Position numbers and translations under genes: made by a program | Notes under the pieces: model-generated | Told to the model about the DNA's origin: nothing | Database searches by the model: none | The model's input: only the letters and a program-made list of their open reading frames with translations | Part shown: piece by piece, positions 41,152 to 50,943 of the stretch | How positions within the stretch are numbered: position 1 is the first letter of the stretch | How the letters are laid out: every line of letters begins with the position of its first letter | NCBI RefSeq assembly: GCF_010731615.1 | Contig: NZ_AP022618.1 | Coordinates: 2,108,001 to 2,172,000, forward strand | Direction of reading: 5' to 3' | From: Mycolicibacterium insubricum | Lineage (GTDB): Bacteria; Actinomycetota; Actinomycetes; Mycobacteriales; Mycobacteriaceae | Length of the DNA: 64,000 bases

Positions 41152-42020
41152 CCCGCGGGATCACCACCCTGCCCTGGGGACAGGTCAGCTACCTGGAATG
41201 GTCGCCCGACGAACAAACCGGCTGCGACGTGCTGCTGCTGCACGGCGCCGGGGTGGACAGCGCCGAACTGTCCTGGGGTGAGATCGGTCCGGGTCTGGCG
41301 GCCGCCGGGCACCGGGTGATCGCGCCGGACCATCCGGGGTTCGGCCAGAGCCCGCCGGCACCGTGGCCGGCGACCCAGGACCGGTTGGTGCGCTACGTCG
41401 GTGAGTTCGTCGACGCGCTGGGGCTGCAGGCCTACGCCATTGGCGGCCTGTCCCTGGGCGGCGGGATGACCATCGGGCACGTCCTGGCCCGACCCGAACA
41501 GGTCCGTCGCGCCATGATGCTCGGCGCCTACGGCTTCATGCCCCGGCTGACCGACGGCGCGCTGTCGAGGCCCACACAGTTGCTGACCTGGGCGATGGTG
41601 CGGACCGGGCTGCTGGAAGCGGTGACTCGGCGCCTGGCCGCAGACGGGCGCACCCTGGACTGGAGCCTGTCGCGGATCGTCCGAGACCCGGTCCGCCGCA
41701 CACCCGAGCTGATGGCGGCGGTCCGGGCGGCCACCCGCACGGGCCACGGCATGCGGGAATACGCGCAGTGGCAGCGCGACCAGGTCCGATGGAATCGGCT
41801 GAAAACCGATTACACCGCACGGTTACCGGGCTTTGCCCGGCCCGCGCTGATCATCCACGGCGACCGGGATGTCGGTGTTCCGGTGGCCCGGGCTGTCGCC
41901 GCCGCCAAACTGATCCCCGACGCCACGCTGCTGGTGCTACCCGGGGCCGGGCACTGGGTGCAGCGCGACCGGCCCGACGAGGTGGTCGCCGCAATGACGG
42001 AATTCCTGGCACGCGGATGA
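41148..42020 (+). CDS. Alpha/beta hydrolase
   Basis: 290 residues. Nucleophile elbow G-G-L-S-L-G-G-G; oxyanion loop L-L-L-H-G-A-G-V-D; acid Asp in [10 protein letters not shown]; catalytic His in [11 protein letters not shown]. No signal peptide. ATG overlaps the xerC stop by 4 nt. Substrate unknown. Confidence 0.9.
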   Translation: MTRGITTLPWGQVSYLEWSPDEQTGCDVLLLHGAGVDSAELSWGEIGPGLAAAGHRVIAPDHPGFGQSPPAPWPATQDRLVRYVGEFVDALGLQAYAIGGLSLGGGMTIGHVLARPEQVRRAMMLGAYGFMPRLTDGALSRPTQLLTWAMVRTGLLEAVTRRLAADGRTLDWSLSRIVRDPVRRTPELMAAVRAATRTGHGMREYAQWQRDQVRWNRLKTDYTARLPGFARPALIIHGDRDVGVPVARAVAAAKLIPDATLLVLPGAGHWVQRDRPDEVVAAMTEFLARG

Positions 42021-42048
42021 TTCCAACATCCGCGGGAACAGTCGACAC

Positions 42049-42534
42049 TCACGATAGGGGTTTGAGCCGCACCCGGGTGCCGGTCAGCAGTCCCAGCGGA
42101 TCGACGTAGTCCGCACGCGACGACGGGCCCCACATCGCACCCCAATGCAGGCAGGCCGGTGCCGGGCAACCGGGGTGGCCGGCCAACAGCACACCCAACT
42201 GCGAACCGGAATCCACCCGCTGGCCGGCCCGCACGCTCGCCCGCACCGGTTCGTAGCTGGTGTGCAGCCCACCCGGATGCGCCAGCGACACCACTGGCCG
42301 GCCGGCCAGCACCCCGGCGAAGACCACGGTGGCCGGTCCCGCCGCGTACACCGGCTGATCGGGGACACCGGCCAAGTCCACGCCGCGATGACCGCGGTGC
42401 CAATCGGGTGACGGCGCGTCGAACGCCCGGGTCACCACCGGATCCGGGCGCAACGGCCAGGACAGCCGCGTTCGGTCGGCCCAGGCCGGCGCCGCGGTGA
42501 GCAGCAGCACCGCGATCACCACCGATATGCGCAT
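42049..42534 (-). CDS. Secreted M23 metallopeptidase (LytM-type)
   Basis: 161 residues. Signal peptide (V-V-I-A-V-L-L-L-T-A-A-P-A-W-A) followed by one M23 domain with zinc ligands H-x(3)-D in H-R-G-H-R-G-V-D and H-x-H-type end C-L-H-W-G-A. The first His of the last motif is replaced by Leu neighbourhood (C-L-H-W), so full catalytic set needs checking. Matches the place of Rv2891, just upstream of rpsB and divergent from it. Confidence 0.85.
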   Translation of the reverse strand: MRISVVIAVLLLTAAPAWADRTRLSWPLRPDPVVTRAFDAPSPDWHRGHRGVDLAGVPDQPVYAAGPATVVFAGVLAGRPVVSLAHPGGLHTSYEPVRASVRAGQRVDSGSQLGVLLAGHPGCPAPACLHWGAMWGPSSRADYVDPLGLLTGTRVRLKPLS

Positions 42535-42632
42535 CTGCCCAGTTCAGCGCCGGGGCCACGGCCGGGCCAGTCGGGCGACCGGGGGTTGTGGATGCGCCGG
42601 CCGGTGTGGACGGAGCACCCGCTGCGACGGTG

Positions 42633-42638
42633 TAAACT
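42633..42638 (+). promoter_or_regulatory. Probable rpsB promoter (-10)
   Basis: TAAACT, preceded by TG (TGTAAACT), is the best -10 in the 284-bp gap before rpsB and would give a leader of about 175 nt. No clear -35 is seen at usual spacing. Confidence 0.45.
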
Positions 42639-42711
42639 CATTCCCGCAGCTCGTCTCGGCGGGCTGACTTCGCGCGTCTGCACCGGACTTGTGGCATTGA
42701 GTCCAACCTGC

Positions 42712-42745
42712 ATGCCGGGCGGTCCCACCGCGGTGGGTCCGGCAT
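42712..42745 (+). promoter_or_regulatory. Leader hairpin of rpsB
   Basis: ATGCCGG (42712-42718) pairs with CCGGCAT (42739-42745) around an inner perfect palindrome CCCACCGCGGTGGG. The stem lies about 75 nt before the rpsB start. S2 leaders in other bacteria serve autoregulation; here function is inferred from position. Confidence 0.5.
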
Positions 42746-42818
42746 CGAACGCAGTCGCCAGGGTCCGGGATCACCCGATTCCGGCCGACAACCGATAAAC
42801 AAAGAGGTATGGCCGACT

Positions 42819-43637
42819 ATGGCTGTTGTAACCATGAAGCAGCTGCTGGACAGCGGCGCCCACTTCGGGCACCAGACCCGGCGCTGGAATCCCAAGATGA
42901 AGCGGTTCATCTTCACCGACCGCAACGGCATCTACATCATCGATCTGCAGCAGACGCTGACCTACATCGACAAGGCCTACGAGTTCGTCAAGGAGACCGT
43001 CGCCCACGGCGGCACCATCCTGTTCGTCGGCACCAAGAAGCAGGCCCAGGAGTCCATCGCCGAAGAGGCCACCCGCGTCGGCATGCCCTATGTCAACCAG
43101 CGCTGGCTGGGCGGCATGCTCACCAACTTCTCCACCGTGCACAAGCGCCTTCAGCGGATGAAGGAGCTGGAGGCCATGGAGCAGACCGGCGGCTTCGAGG
43201 GACGCACCAAGAAGGAAATCTTGATGCTGACCCGCGAGAAGAACAAGCTCGAGCGCAGCCTCGGCGGCATCCGCGACATGGCCAAGGTGCCCTCGGCGAT
43301 CTGGGTCGTCGACACCAACAAGGAGCACCTGGCCGTCAACGAGGCCATCAAGCTGGGCATCCCGGTCATCGCGATCCTGGACACCAACTGCGACCCGGAT
43401 CAGGTCAACTACCCGATCCCGGGCAACGACGACGCCATCCGCTCCGCGGGACTGCTGACCAAGGTGATCGCCTCCGCCGTCGCCGAGGGCCTGCAGGCCC
43501 GCGCCGGTGCCGGTGCCGCCGACGGCAAGCCCGAAGCCGGCCAGGAGCCGCTGGCCGAGTGGGAGCAGGAACTGCTCGCCGGTGCGACCGCCGGCAGTGA
43601 AGCCGTCGCCACCGAACCCCCCGCCGACGCGTCCTAG
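42819..43637 (+). CDS. rpsB: 30S ribosomal protein S2
   Basis: 272 residues. Conserved start [19 protein letters not shown], the R-W-N-P-K-M segment, the [12 protein letters not shown] motif and D-T-N-C-D-P; the C-terminal tail is Ala/Glu-rich as in other mycobacteria. An out-of-frame ATG ten nt earlier is nearer the ribosome site, but S2 needs ATG 42819. First gene of rpsB-tsf. Confidence 0.98.
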   Translation: MAVVTMKQLLDSGAHFGHQTRRWNPKMKRFIFTDRNGIYIIDLQQTLTYIDKAYEFVKETVAHGGTILFVGTKKQAQESIAEEATRVGMPYVNQRWLGGMLTNFSTVHKRLQRMKELEAMEQTGGFEGRTKKEILMLTREKNKLERSLGGIRDMAKVPSAIWVVDTNKEHLAVNEAIKLGIPVIAILDTNCDPDQVNYPIPGNDDAIRSAGLLTKVIASAVAEGLQARAGAGAADGKPEAGQEPLAEWEQELLAGATAGSEAVATEPPADAS

Positions 43638-43643
43638 TCGCAA

Positions 43644-43677
43644 CGGTCCCCGGGCAGCCGCGGTTGTCCGGGGACCG
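43644..43677 (+). terminator. Hairpin between rpsB and tsf
   Basis: CGGTCCCCGG (43644-43653) pairs perfectly with CCGGGGACCG (43668-43677) around a 14-nt loop. No U-run follows. A partial terminator or processing site would adjust S2 to EF-Ts ratio. Confidence 0.55.
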
Positions 43678-43712
43678 GCGCTGGGTCCACCACGATCTTT
43701 CGAGGAACACTT

Positions 43713-44531
43713 ATGGCTAACTACACCGCCGCCGACGTCAAGAAGCTCCGCGAGCTGACCGGCTCCGGCATGCTGGACTGCAAGAACGCGCTGGTCGAGA
43801 CCGAGGGCGATTTCGACAAGGCCGTCGAGGTGCTGCGCATCAAGGGCGCCAAGGATGTCGGCAAGCGCGCCGAGCGGGCCACCGCCGAGGGCCTGGTGGC
43901 CGCCAAGGACGGCGCGCTGATCGAGCTCAACTCCGAGACCGACTTCGTCGCCAAGAACGCCGAGTTCCAGGCGCTGGCCGACCAGATCGTCACCGCAGCG
44001 GCCCAGTCCAAGGTTGCCGACGTCGACGCGCTGAACGCCGTCAAGGTCGGCGACACCACCGTCGAGCAGCTGGTCGCCGACCTGTCGGCCAAGATCGGCG
44101 AGAAGCTCGTGCTGCGCCGCGCCGCCTACTTCGACGGCACCGTCGAGACCTACCTGCACAAGCGCGCCGCGGACCTGCCGCCGGCTGTGGGTGTGCTGGT
44201 CGAGTACAGCGGCGCAAACGGCGAGGAGGCCGCGCACGCGGTCGCCCTGCAGATCGCCGCGCTCAAGGCCCGCTACCTGACTCGCGAGGACGTGCCCGAG
44301 GAGATCGTCGCCAACGAGCGCCGCATCGCCGAGGAGACGGCCAAGGAGGAGGGCAAGCCCGAGGCCGCACTGCCCAAGATCGTCGAGGGCCGGGTCAACG
44401 GCTTCTACAAGGACGTCGTGCTGCTGGACCAGCCGTCGGTGTCCGACAACAAGAAGACCGTCAAGGCTCTGCTGGACGAGGCCGGTGTGACCGTCAGCCG
44501 GTTCGTCCGCTTCGAGGTCGGCCAGGCCTGA
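43713..44531 (+). CDS. tsf: Translation elongation factor Ts
   Basis: 272 residues. Guanine nucleotide exchange factor for EF-Tu. N-terminal UBA-like domain ([16 protein letters not shown]) and the core motif S-E-T-D-F-V-A-K-N are clear; coiled-coil and C-terminal [12 protein letters not shown] segments follow. Actinobacterial length. Cotranscribed with rpsB. Confidence 0.98.
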   Translation: MANYTAADVKKLRELTGSGMLDCKNALVETEGDFDKAVEVLRIKGAKDVGKRAERATAEGLVAAKDGALIELNSETDFVAKNAEFQALADQIVTAAAQSKVADVDALNAVKVGDTTVEQLVADLSAKIGEKLVLRRAAYFDGTVETYLHKRAADLPPAVGVLVEYSGANGEEAAHAVALQIAALKARYLTREDVPEEIVANERRIAEETAKEEGKPEAALPKIVEGRVNGFYKDVVLLDQPSVSDNKKTVKALLDEAGVTVSRFVRFEVGQA

Positions 44532-44587
44532 TCAAGCCACCGACCAGCAGTATCCATACTTGAGCGGCGCACCAACCGCTCACTCGT

Positions 44588-44633
44588 AAGGCCCCGCGCC
44601 GGCGCCGGTGATCCCGGCGGTGCGGGGTCTTAC
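44588..44633 (+). terminator. Hairpin after tsf
   Basis: AAGGCCCCGC and GCGGGGTCTT flank a GC-rich centre that can extend the stem (CCGG with CCGG). It lies 56 nt after the tsf stop and fits a mycobacterial terminator, which often lacks a long U-run. Confidence 0.6.
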
Positions 44634-44708
44634 ACATTTCCGGGGGACGAGAGGCCGCCGCTGCAGGTGCGCGTCGCGGCGTGCGGGCAGCCCACTAATC
44701 TGATCGGC

Positions 44709-46112
44709 ATGCCCGTCGTACACGCCTATGCCGATGACGCACTCGGTGATCTCGATGCCGTCGGCGCCGTCGAGGCGCTGCGCTCCGGGGACGTCTCCGC
44801 CGCGGAACTGACCGAGGCCGCGATCGCCCGCACCGAGCGGCTCAACCCCGAGCTCAACGGCATCGCGTACCCGGCGTTCGAGAGGGCCCGGGATCGCGCC
44901 GCGAGCCCGGACGGCGCCTTCTTCGCCGGGGTGCCGTCGTTCATCAAGGACAACTCCGACATCTCCGGCATGCCGACGATGAAGGGCGCCGACGCCTGGG
45001 AACCGACCCCGGCCGCTGCCGACGGGGCGTTCTCCCAGCTGTTCCTGGCCACCGGGCTCAACATCCTGGGCAAGACCCAGATGTCGGAATTCGGGTTCAG
45101 CGCCGCCGCCGAGCATCCGCGCCTGGGACCGGTCCGCAACCCGTGGAACACCGAACACACCGCCGGCGCCTCGTCGTCGGGCTCCGGCGCGCTGGTCGCC
45201 GCCGGGGCGGTGCCGATCGCCCACGCCAACGACGGCGGCGGCTCCATCCGCATCCCCGCCTCCTGCACCGGACTGGTCGGCCTCAAGCCCTCCCGCGGCC
45301 GGCTGCCGCTGGAGGCCGAGCACTCCCAGATGCCGATCAAGATCGTGGCCAACGGGGTGCTGACCCGGTCGGTGAGGGACACCGCGGCGTTCTACCGGGA
45401 GGCCGAACGGCAGTGGGCGAACCCGAAACTGGCGCCGATCGGTGACATCACCGGGCCCGGGCGACGCCGGCTGAAGATCGCCGTCGTCACCCGATCGCTG
45501 CGCCGCGACAGCGCCGTCGAGGTGTGTGAGGCGACCGCGCAGACCGCGGACCTGCTGCACCGGCTCGGCCACCACGTCGAGTACCTCGACGAGTTGCCGG
45601 TGCCCGACAGCTTCGTTGACGATTTCGTGCTGTACTGGGCGCTGCTGTCGATGGCCCTGGTCCGCGGCGGCCGGCGCCGCTTCGGCCCCACCTTCGACGT
45701 GACCCGGCTCGACAACCTGTCGCGCGGACTGGACCGGCACGCCATGCGCAATCTGCACCGGCTGCCGATGGCGATGGCCCGGCTGGCCGCCACCCGGCGT
45801 CGCACCAACGCGCTGTTCGGGCGATTCGACGTGGTGCTCACCCCGACACTGGCCGAAATCCCGCCGCCGATCGGGTATCTGGATCCGATGGCCGACTACG
45901 ACCAGATCATCAACCGGCTGATCGACTGGGTCGCGTTCACCCCGCTGCACAACATCACCGGCGAGCCCGCGATCTCGCTGCCGCTGTCCTCCTCGGACGA
46001 CGGCATGCCGATCGGGATGATGTTCGGCGCGGCGCTTGGGCAGGACGCGACGTTGATCGAGCTGGCCTACGAGCTGGAGGAAGCCGCGCCGTTCCAGCGC
46101 CTCGGCGCCTGA
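44709..46112 (+). CDS. amiC: Amidase (AmiC-like)
   Basis: 467 residues of the amidase-signature family. Catalytic Lys in S-F-I-K-D-N, cis-Ser in A-G-A-S-S-S-G-S-G and Ser nucleophile in G-G-G-S-I-R-I-P-A. No signal peptide. ATG 44709 chosen as it gives the normal start M-P-V-V-H-A-Y. M. tuberculosis amiC (Rv2888c) follows tsf in the same way. Substrate unknown. Confidence 0.9.
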   Translation: MPVVHAYADDALGDLDAVGAVEALRSGDVSAAELTEAAIARTERLNPELNGIAYPAFERARDRAASPDGAFFAGVPSFIKDNSDISGMPTMKGADAWEPTPAAADGAFSQLFLATGLNILGKTQMSEFGFSAAAEHPRLGPVRNPWNTEHTAGASSSGSGALVAAGAVPIAHANDGGGSIRIPASCTGLVGLKPSRGRLPLEAEHSQMPIKIVANGVLTRSVRDTAAFYREAERQWANPKLAPIGDITGPGRRRLKIAVVTRSLRRDSAVEVCEATAQTADLLHRLGHHVEYLDELPVPDSFVDDFVLYWALLSMALVRGGRRRFGPTFDVTRLDNLSRGLDRHAMRNLHRLPMAMARLAATRRRTNALFGRFDVVLTPTLAEIPPPIGYLDPMADYDQIINRLIDWVAFTPLHNITGEPAISLPLSSSDDGMPIGMMFGAALGQDATLIELAYELEEAAPFQRLGA

Positions 46113-46135
46113 ACGACCTGCCCGAGCGGACCCGG

Positions 46136-47740
46136 TTAACCCTCGGCGGCGACCAGGGCGCTCAGCTTGACGTCGGGATTGTCGCGCTGGAAGCCCTGCA
46201 ACCGCCACGGTGTGGAGAACAGCGCCAGCTTGACGCCGTCGGTGCGGGTCAGCACCTCCGCCGACACCTGCCGGCCGACGAAGTCCGCGTCGGCGGGGTC
46301 CACCACCCGGGCGACCTGATACGGCAACGGCTCCAACGAAATCGGCGCACTGAGCTCGGCGGCCATCCGGTGCGAGGCGACCTCGAACTGCATCGGCCCG
46401 ACGGCCGCCAGCACCGGTGCCTGCTCACCGCGCCGCTCCGAGCGCAGCACCTGCACCACACCCTCCTGCTCGAGCTGCTCGATGCCGCGGCGGAACTGCT
46501 TGTGCTTGCTCGGATCGGTGCCGCGGGCCACCGCGAAATGCTCGGGGGAGAAGCTCGGAATCGGCGGAAACTCCACGGGCACATCGCGATACAGCGTGTC
46601 ACCGGGCCGCAGCACGGCGGCGTTGGCCAACCCGATCACATCGCCGGGCCACGCGGTGTCCAGCGTCCCGCGCTGCTGCCCGAACACCGACTGGGCGTAC
46701 TTGGTGACGAACGGTTTCCCGGTGCGCGCGTGGGTGAGCACCTCGCCGCGCTCGAAGGTGCCCGAATACACCCGCGCATAGGCGATGCGGTCCCGGTGCG
46801 CGGAGTCCATCCCGGCCTGCACCTTGAACACGAACGCGGAAAACGGGGCGTCGACCGCGCGTCGGATGCCGTCGACGTCGACACCGCCGTCGGGCGCCGG
46901 AGCCAGGCCGACGAGCACGTCGAGCAGCTGATTGACGCCGAAGTTCAGCGCCGCCGAGGTGAACAGCACCGGCGACGACGCCCCGCTGAGAAACTCCTCG
47001 CGGTCGAAGTCGGCGCCGTCGGCGCTGAGCAGCTCCGATTCCTCCACCGCGGTGTCCCAGTCGACACCGGCCGCGTCGTGCGCGTCGGCCGCGGCGATGT
47101 GCTCCTCCGGCGCGATGGTGGCCCCACCCGCGGTACGGGTGAACCGGATGAAGTTCCCGGTGCGGCGGTCCAGCACCCCCTGGAAATCCCCGGCGATACC
47201 GACCGGCCAGGTCAGTGGTGTGGTGCGCAGACCGATCCGCTCGTTGATCTCGTCCATCAGCTCCAGCGCGTGCCGGCCGGGCCGGTCCCACTTGTTGATC
47301 ACCGTGATGATCGGAATCCCGCGGTGCCGACACACCTGGAACAGCTTGAGCGTCTGCGGCTCAAGACCTTTGGCGGCATCGACGAGCATCACCGCGCAGT
47401 CCACCGCGGTCAGCACCCGGTAGGTGTCCTCGGAGAAGTCGGCGTGCCCGGGAGTGTCGAGCAGGTTGATGACGGCGTCGCGATAGGGGAACTGCAGCGC
47501 GGTGGAGGTGATCGAGATGCCGCGGGCCTTCTCCATCTCCATCCAGTCCGACACCGTCGCGCGGCGCCCAGCCTTGCCGTGCACGGCACCGGCCTCGGTG
47601 ATAGCCCGGGCGTGCAGGGCCAGCGCCTCGGTCAGCGTCGACTTGCCGGCGTCCGGGTGGCTGATCACGGCGAACGTGCGGCGGCGACGTGCTTCGGCGG
47701 CAACCTGGCCGGTCGCGGGGGCGGCGGAGATGTCGGTCAT
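46136..47740 (-). CDS. prfC: Peptide chain release factor 3
   Basis: 534 residues. GTPase that recycles RF1/RF2. G1 S-H-P-D-A-G-K-S-T, G2 region A-R-G-I-S-I-T-S-T, G3 D-T-P-G-H-A-D-F-S-E-D and G4 N-K-W-D are intact; the EF-Tu-like domain 2 and an RF3-specific C-terminus (F-E-V-A-S-H-R-M) follow. ATG 47740. Not in M. tuberculosis at this locus. Convergent with amiC. Confidence 0.95.
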   Translation of the reverse strand: MTDISAAPATGQVAAEARRRRTFAVISHPDAGKSTLTEALALHARAITEAGAVHGKAGRRATVSDWMEMEKARGISITSTALQFPYRDAVINLLDTPGHADFSEDTYRVLTAVDCAVMLVDAAKGLEPQTLKLFQVCRHRGIPIITVINKWDRPGRHALELMDEINERIGLRTTPLTWPVGIAGDFQGVLDRRTGNFIRFTRTAGGATIAPEEHIAAADAHDAAGVDWDTAVEESELLSADGADFDREEFLSGASSPVLFTSAALNFGVNQLLDVLVGLAPAPDGGVDVDGIRRAVDAPFSAFVFKVQAGMDSAHRDRIAYARVYSGTFERGEVLTHARTGKPFVTKYAQSVFGQQRGTLDTAWPGDVIGLANAAVLRPGDTLYRDVPVEFPPIPSFSPEHFAVARGTDPSKHKQFRRGIEQLEQEGVVQVLRSERRGEQAPVLAAVGPMQFEVASHRMAAELSAPISLEPLPYQVARVVDPADADFVGRQVSAEVLTRTDGVKLALFSTPWRLQGFQRDNPDVKLSALVAAEG

Positions 47741-47851
47741 AACGTCAGCGATGGTATGGGCCGCGGCGGCAAATCGATAAATCGATCCCACCGGCACCCG
47801 GTCGGCCAACTGCCGCAGCTACCGGGCCCCCGGGCCCGCTACGGTGGTGCT

Positions 47852-48439
47852 ATGAGCTTTCCGACGGACGATCCCCCCGGGGGCGCGCCCGCCGGTGATC
47901 CGTCGGCCCAGCCCGCAGAAGCCGCGCCGGCTTACGGGGCGATCCGCTGGCAGGAGCCCGGTGTCACCGTCCCGCGGCCGCCGACGGTCGCCGAGGCGCG
48001 TCAGCGCGAGAAGATGCGCAAGGCGCAGGAGGCCGCCGAGGAGTTCGCCCGGACTCAGCACGAGAACGCCGAGGCCCGCGCCGCCACCCGCAAGAAGATC
48101 CTGATCGGTTCGGTCGCCGCCATCGGGCTCGTCGGTGCCGTCGCGCTGGGCTATCAGCTGATGAATCGCGGCACCGTGGACGCGACCTGCGTCAAGGACG
48201 GCAGCAACGAGGTGGTGCCGGACTCCTACTGCGCCGCGGGGCACAGCTCCGGTGGCGGCGTCTTCATCTTCGCCGGGTCGCCCTACCGGTACTACTACGG
48301 CGGCAACAACCGCGGCGTCGGCACCATTGCCTCCGGTGGCAGCCTGAGCGCGCCGTCGAACAAGACCGCCAAGACCAAATCCGGTACGACGGTCTCGCGC
48401 GGCGGCTTCGGGGCCGGCAAGTCCGGTTCGGGCAGCTGA
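47852..48439 (+). CDS. DUF1190-like (YjfM-type) single-pass membrane protein
   Basis: 195 residues. Cytoplasmic charged N-terminus with E-A-R-Q-R-E-K-M-R-K-A-Q-E-A coiled coil, one helix (I-L-I-G-S-V-A-A-I-G-L-V-G), then an exterior domain with C-V-K-D-G-S-N-E-V-V-P-D-S-Y-C, Y-R-Y-Y-Y-G-G and a Ser/Gly-rich end. The C...C and Y-Y-Y-G-G pattern matches YjfM/YgiB-type proteins. The stop shares a base with the next ATG (TGATG). Same three-gene set as E. coli yjfM-yjfC-yjfL. Confidence 0.8.
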   Translation: MSFPTDDPPGGAPAGDPSAQPAEAAPAYGAIRWQEPGVTVPRPPTVAEARQREKMRKAQEAAEEFARTQHENAEARAATRKKILIGSVAAIGLVGAVALGYQLMNRGTVDATCVKDGSNEVVPDSYCAAGHSSGGGVFIFAGSPYRYYYGGNNRGVGTIASGGSLSAPSNKTAKTKSGTTVSRGGFGAGKSGSGS

Positions 48440-49605
48440 TGCGCCGCGAACACCACAAGCCGCGCCCGGGCTGGGAGGAGATCGTCGCCGCCCAGGGCCT
48501 GTGCTTCGGGCTGCCGGCCCGGGATGAGCGCGGGCGCCCGCGGCCCTACTGGGACGAATCGGTGCATTACAGCTTCGAGATGGACGAGGTGCTGTCGCTG
48601 GAGGCGACCGTCGAGGTGCTGCACTCGATGTGCCTGGAAGCCGTCGAACAGGTGGTGCTGATGGGCCGCTACCGCGACTTCGGGCTGCCCGAGTGGAGCT
48701 GGGAACACATCGAAAAGTCCTGGCGCAGAACCGATCCCTACGTCTACGGCCGGTTCGACCTGCGCTACGACGGCCGCCGGCCGCCGGTGCTGTTGGAATA
48801 CAACGCCGACACCCCCACCTCGCTGCTGGAGGCGTCGATCCTGCAGTGGCACTGGAAGACCGACGTCTTCCCCGACGACGACCAGTGGAACTCGCTGCAC
48901 GAGAAGCTCGTCGCCCGCTGGTCCGCACTGCACGACAAACTCCCCGGCGACGAGGCGCATTTCGTCTGGTCGTCGGCCGACGCCAGCGGCGAGGACAACG
49001 TCACCCTGGCCTACATCTCCGAATGCGCGGCCGAGGCCGGCTTCTGCGCGGTCGGCCTGCCCATCGAACAGCTGGGCTGGGACAGCCTGCTGGGTCGCTT
49101 CGTCGACCTGGAAGAGGCGCCGATCTCCACGGTGTTCAAGCTGTACCCGTGGGAATGGATGCTCGACGACGAGTTCGGCCGGCACGCCGTCGAGCAACTG
49201 CCCGAGACGCTGTGGATCGAACCGCTGTGGAAGACCCTGCTGTCCAACAAGGCGCTGCTGGCCGTGCTGTGGGAGATGTACCCCGGCCACCCGAACCTGC
49301 TGCCGGCCTACATCGACGATCCGCACGAACTCACCGAGTACGTCCGCAAACCCAAACTGGGCCGCGAGGGTGCCAACATCGAGATCGTCGGGCCCGATTT
49401 CCGCACCGAGACGCCGGGCATCTACGGCGAGGAGGGCTACGTCTACCAACTGCTCGACCCGCTGCCGGAGTTCGACTCCATGCGGCCGGTGCTGGGCGCC
49501 TGGATCGTCGGCGACGAGTCGGCCGGCCTGGGCATCCGGGAGACCGCCGGCCTGATCACCGACGACGGCGCCGCCTTCGTCCCGCACCGCATTCCCCTGC
49601 AGTGA
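48439..49605 (+). CDS. Glutathionylspermidine synthase-like ATP-grasp protein (YjfC type)
   Basis: 388 residues. ATP-grasp amide ligase fold: L-L-E-Y-N-A-D-T-P-T-S-L-L-E metal/ATP segment, W-I-E-P-L-W-K and R-K-P-K-L-G-R-E-G-A-N-I, then a C-terminal G-A-W-I-V-G-D-E-S-A-G-L-G-I-R-E loop. The amidase half of E. coli Gsp is absent. The real substrate in mycobacteria, which lack glutathione, is unknown. It overlaps the gene before and precedes a DUF350 gene. Confidence 0.88.
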   Translation: MRREHHKPRPGWEEIVAAQGLCFGLPARDERGRPRPYWDESVHYSFEMDEVLSLEATVEVLHSMCLEAVEQVVLMGRYRDFGLPEWSWEHIEKSWRRTDPYVYGRFDLRYDGRRPPVLLEYNADTPTSLLEASILQWHWKTDVFPDDDQWNSLHEKLVARWSALHDKLPGDEAHFVWSSADASGEDNVTLAYISECAAEAGFCAVGLPIEQLGWDSLLGRFVDLEEAPISTVFKLYPWEWMLDDEFGRHAVEQLPETLWIEPLWKTLLSNKALLAVLWEMYPGHPNLLPAYIDDPHELTEYVRKPKLGREGANIEIVGPDFRTETPGIYGEEGYVYQLLDPLPEFDSMRPVLGAWIVGDESAGLGIRETAGLITDDGAAFVPHRIPLQ

Positions 49606-49633
49606 TTCTGTTGTGAGTACGGAAGGACCTCCG

Positions 49634-50080
49634 ATGACACTTGCCCTCGCGCCAGAGTTCTGGCCGAACGTCGGCCACGGCGCCACCGCGATCGTGCTCT
49701 ACACGATCGTCGGGATCGCGCTGATGGTGCTGGGATTCTTCGTCATCGACTGGACGACGCCGGGACCGCTGCGCCAGATGGTGCGCGCCGGCCGGCCCAA
49801 CGCGGCGGCCGTCACCGCTGCGGGTGTGGTGTCGATGGCGATCATCGTCGTGCTGGCGATCTACACCTCGACCGGTGACCTGGCCGGCGGGCTGGTCAAG
49901 ACCCTGCTGTTCGGGCTGCTCGGCATTGCCTCCCAGGCCGTGTCCGTGCGGCTGCTGGAGGCGGTCAAGGGCGTGGAGATCGGCCGGGTGCTGGCCGAGG
50001 AGAAGTTCACCCCCGAGGTGCTGGTCGTCGTCGCCGGCTACCTGGCCTTCGGGCTGATCATCGCGGCCGCGATCCTGTAG
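49634..50080 (+). CDS. DUF350 membrane protein (YjfL type)
   Basis: 148 residues with four helices: A-I-V-L-Y-T-I-V-G-I-A-L-M-V, A-V-T-A-A-G-V-V-S-M-A-I-I-V-V, G-L-V-K-T-L-L-F-G-L-L and Y-L-A-F-G-L-I-I-A-A. ATG 49634 follows GGAAGGA by 7 nt. DUF350 proteins accompany YjfC-type ATP-grasp genes across bacteria; together they may modify membrane lipids or a polyamine, but no reaction is proven. Confidence 0.88.
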   Translation: MTLALAPEFWPNVGHGATAIVLYTIVGIALMVLGFFVIDWTTPGPLRQMVRAGRPNAAAVTAAGVVSMAIIVVLAIYTSTGDLAGGLVKTLLFGLLGIASQAVSVRLLEAVKGVEIGRVLAEEKFTPEVLVVVAGYLAFGLIIAAAIL

Positions 50081-50162
50081 ACATGGGTCGGCCCCGGTGC
50101 ATTCCGGGAGCCGCCGATGAGGCAGGATATTGCTGATCAGCAGCCGCGAGTCGAGGAGTCCG

Positions 50163-50906
50163 ATGGGGGAGAGCACCAGCACCGGTGAAACGGCGAGCCG
50201 ACCCAAGTACTCGCGGGTCCTGCTCAAACTCGGTGGCGAGATGTTCGGCGGCGGCGCCGTCGGCCTGGACCCCGACGTGGTCGCCCAGGTGGCCCGCCAG
50301 ATCGCCGAGGTGGTGCGCAGCGGCGTGCAGGTCGCTGTCGTCATCGGTGGCGGCAACTTCTTCCGCGGCGCCCAGCTGCAGCAACGCGGCATGGAACGCA
50401 CCCGCAGCGACTACATGGGCATGCTCGGCACCGTGATGAACAGCCTGGCCCTGCAGGACTTCCTGCAGAAGGAGGGCATCGACACCCGCGTGCAGACCGC
50501 CATCACCATGGGCCAGGTCGCCGAGCCGTACCTGCCGCTGCGGGCCGTGCGGCACCTGGAGAAGGGCCGGGTGGTGATTTTCGGCGCCGGCATGGGCCTG
50601 CCGTACTTCTCCACCGACACCACCGCCGCCCAGCGCGCCCTGGAGATCGGCGCCGAGGTGGTGCTGATGGCCAAGGCCGTCGACGGGGTGTTCACCGACG
50701 ACCCGCGCACCAACGCCGAGGCCGAGATGCTGCCCACCGTCAGTCACCGCGAGGTCATCGATCGCGGACTGCGGGTGGCCGACGCCACCGCCTTCAGCCT
50801 GTGCATGGACAACGGCATGCCGATCCTCGTCTTCAATCTGCTGACCGACGGGAATATCGCCCGTGCCGTCGCAGGTGAGAAGATCGGAACATTGGTCACC
50901 AGCTAA
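50163..50906 (+). CDS. pyrH: UMP kinase
   Basis: 247 residues. Bacterial-type amino-acid-kinase fold: [28 protein letters not shown] and the [10 protein letters not shown] end. Makes UDP from UMP, under GTP/UTP control in this family. ATG 50163 follows GAGGAG. Followed by frr at 37 nt, as usual. Confidence 0.97.
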   Translation: MGESTSTGETASRPKYSRVLLKLGGEMFGGGAVGLDPDVVAQVARQIAEVVRSGVQVAVVIGGGNFFRGAQLQQRGMERTRSDYMGMLGTVMNSLALQDFLQKEGIDTRVQTAITMGQVAEPYLPLRAVRHLEKGRVVIFGAGMGLPYFSTDTTAAQRALEIGAEVVLMAKAVDGVFTDDPRTNAEAEMLPTVSHREVIDRGLRVADATAFSLCMDNGMPILVFNLLTDGNIARAVAGEKIGTLVTS

Positions 50907-50943
50907 CGCTGGGCGCGAGCAGAACCGACGGGAGAAATCAGCA

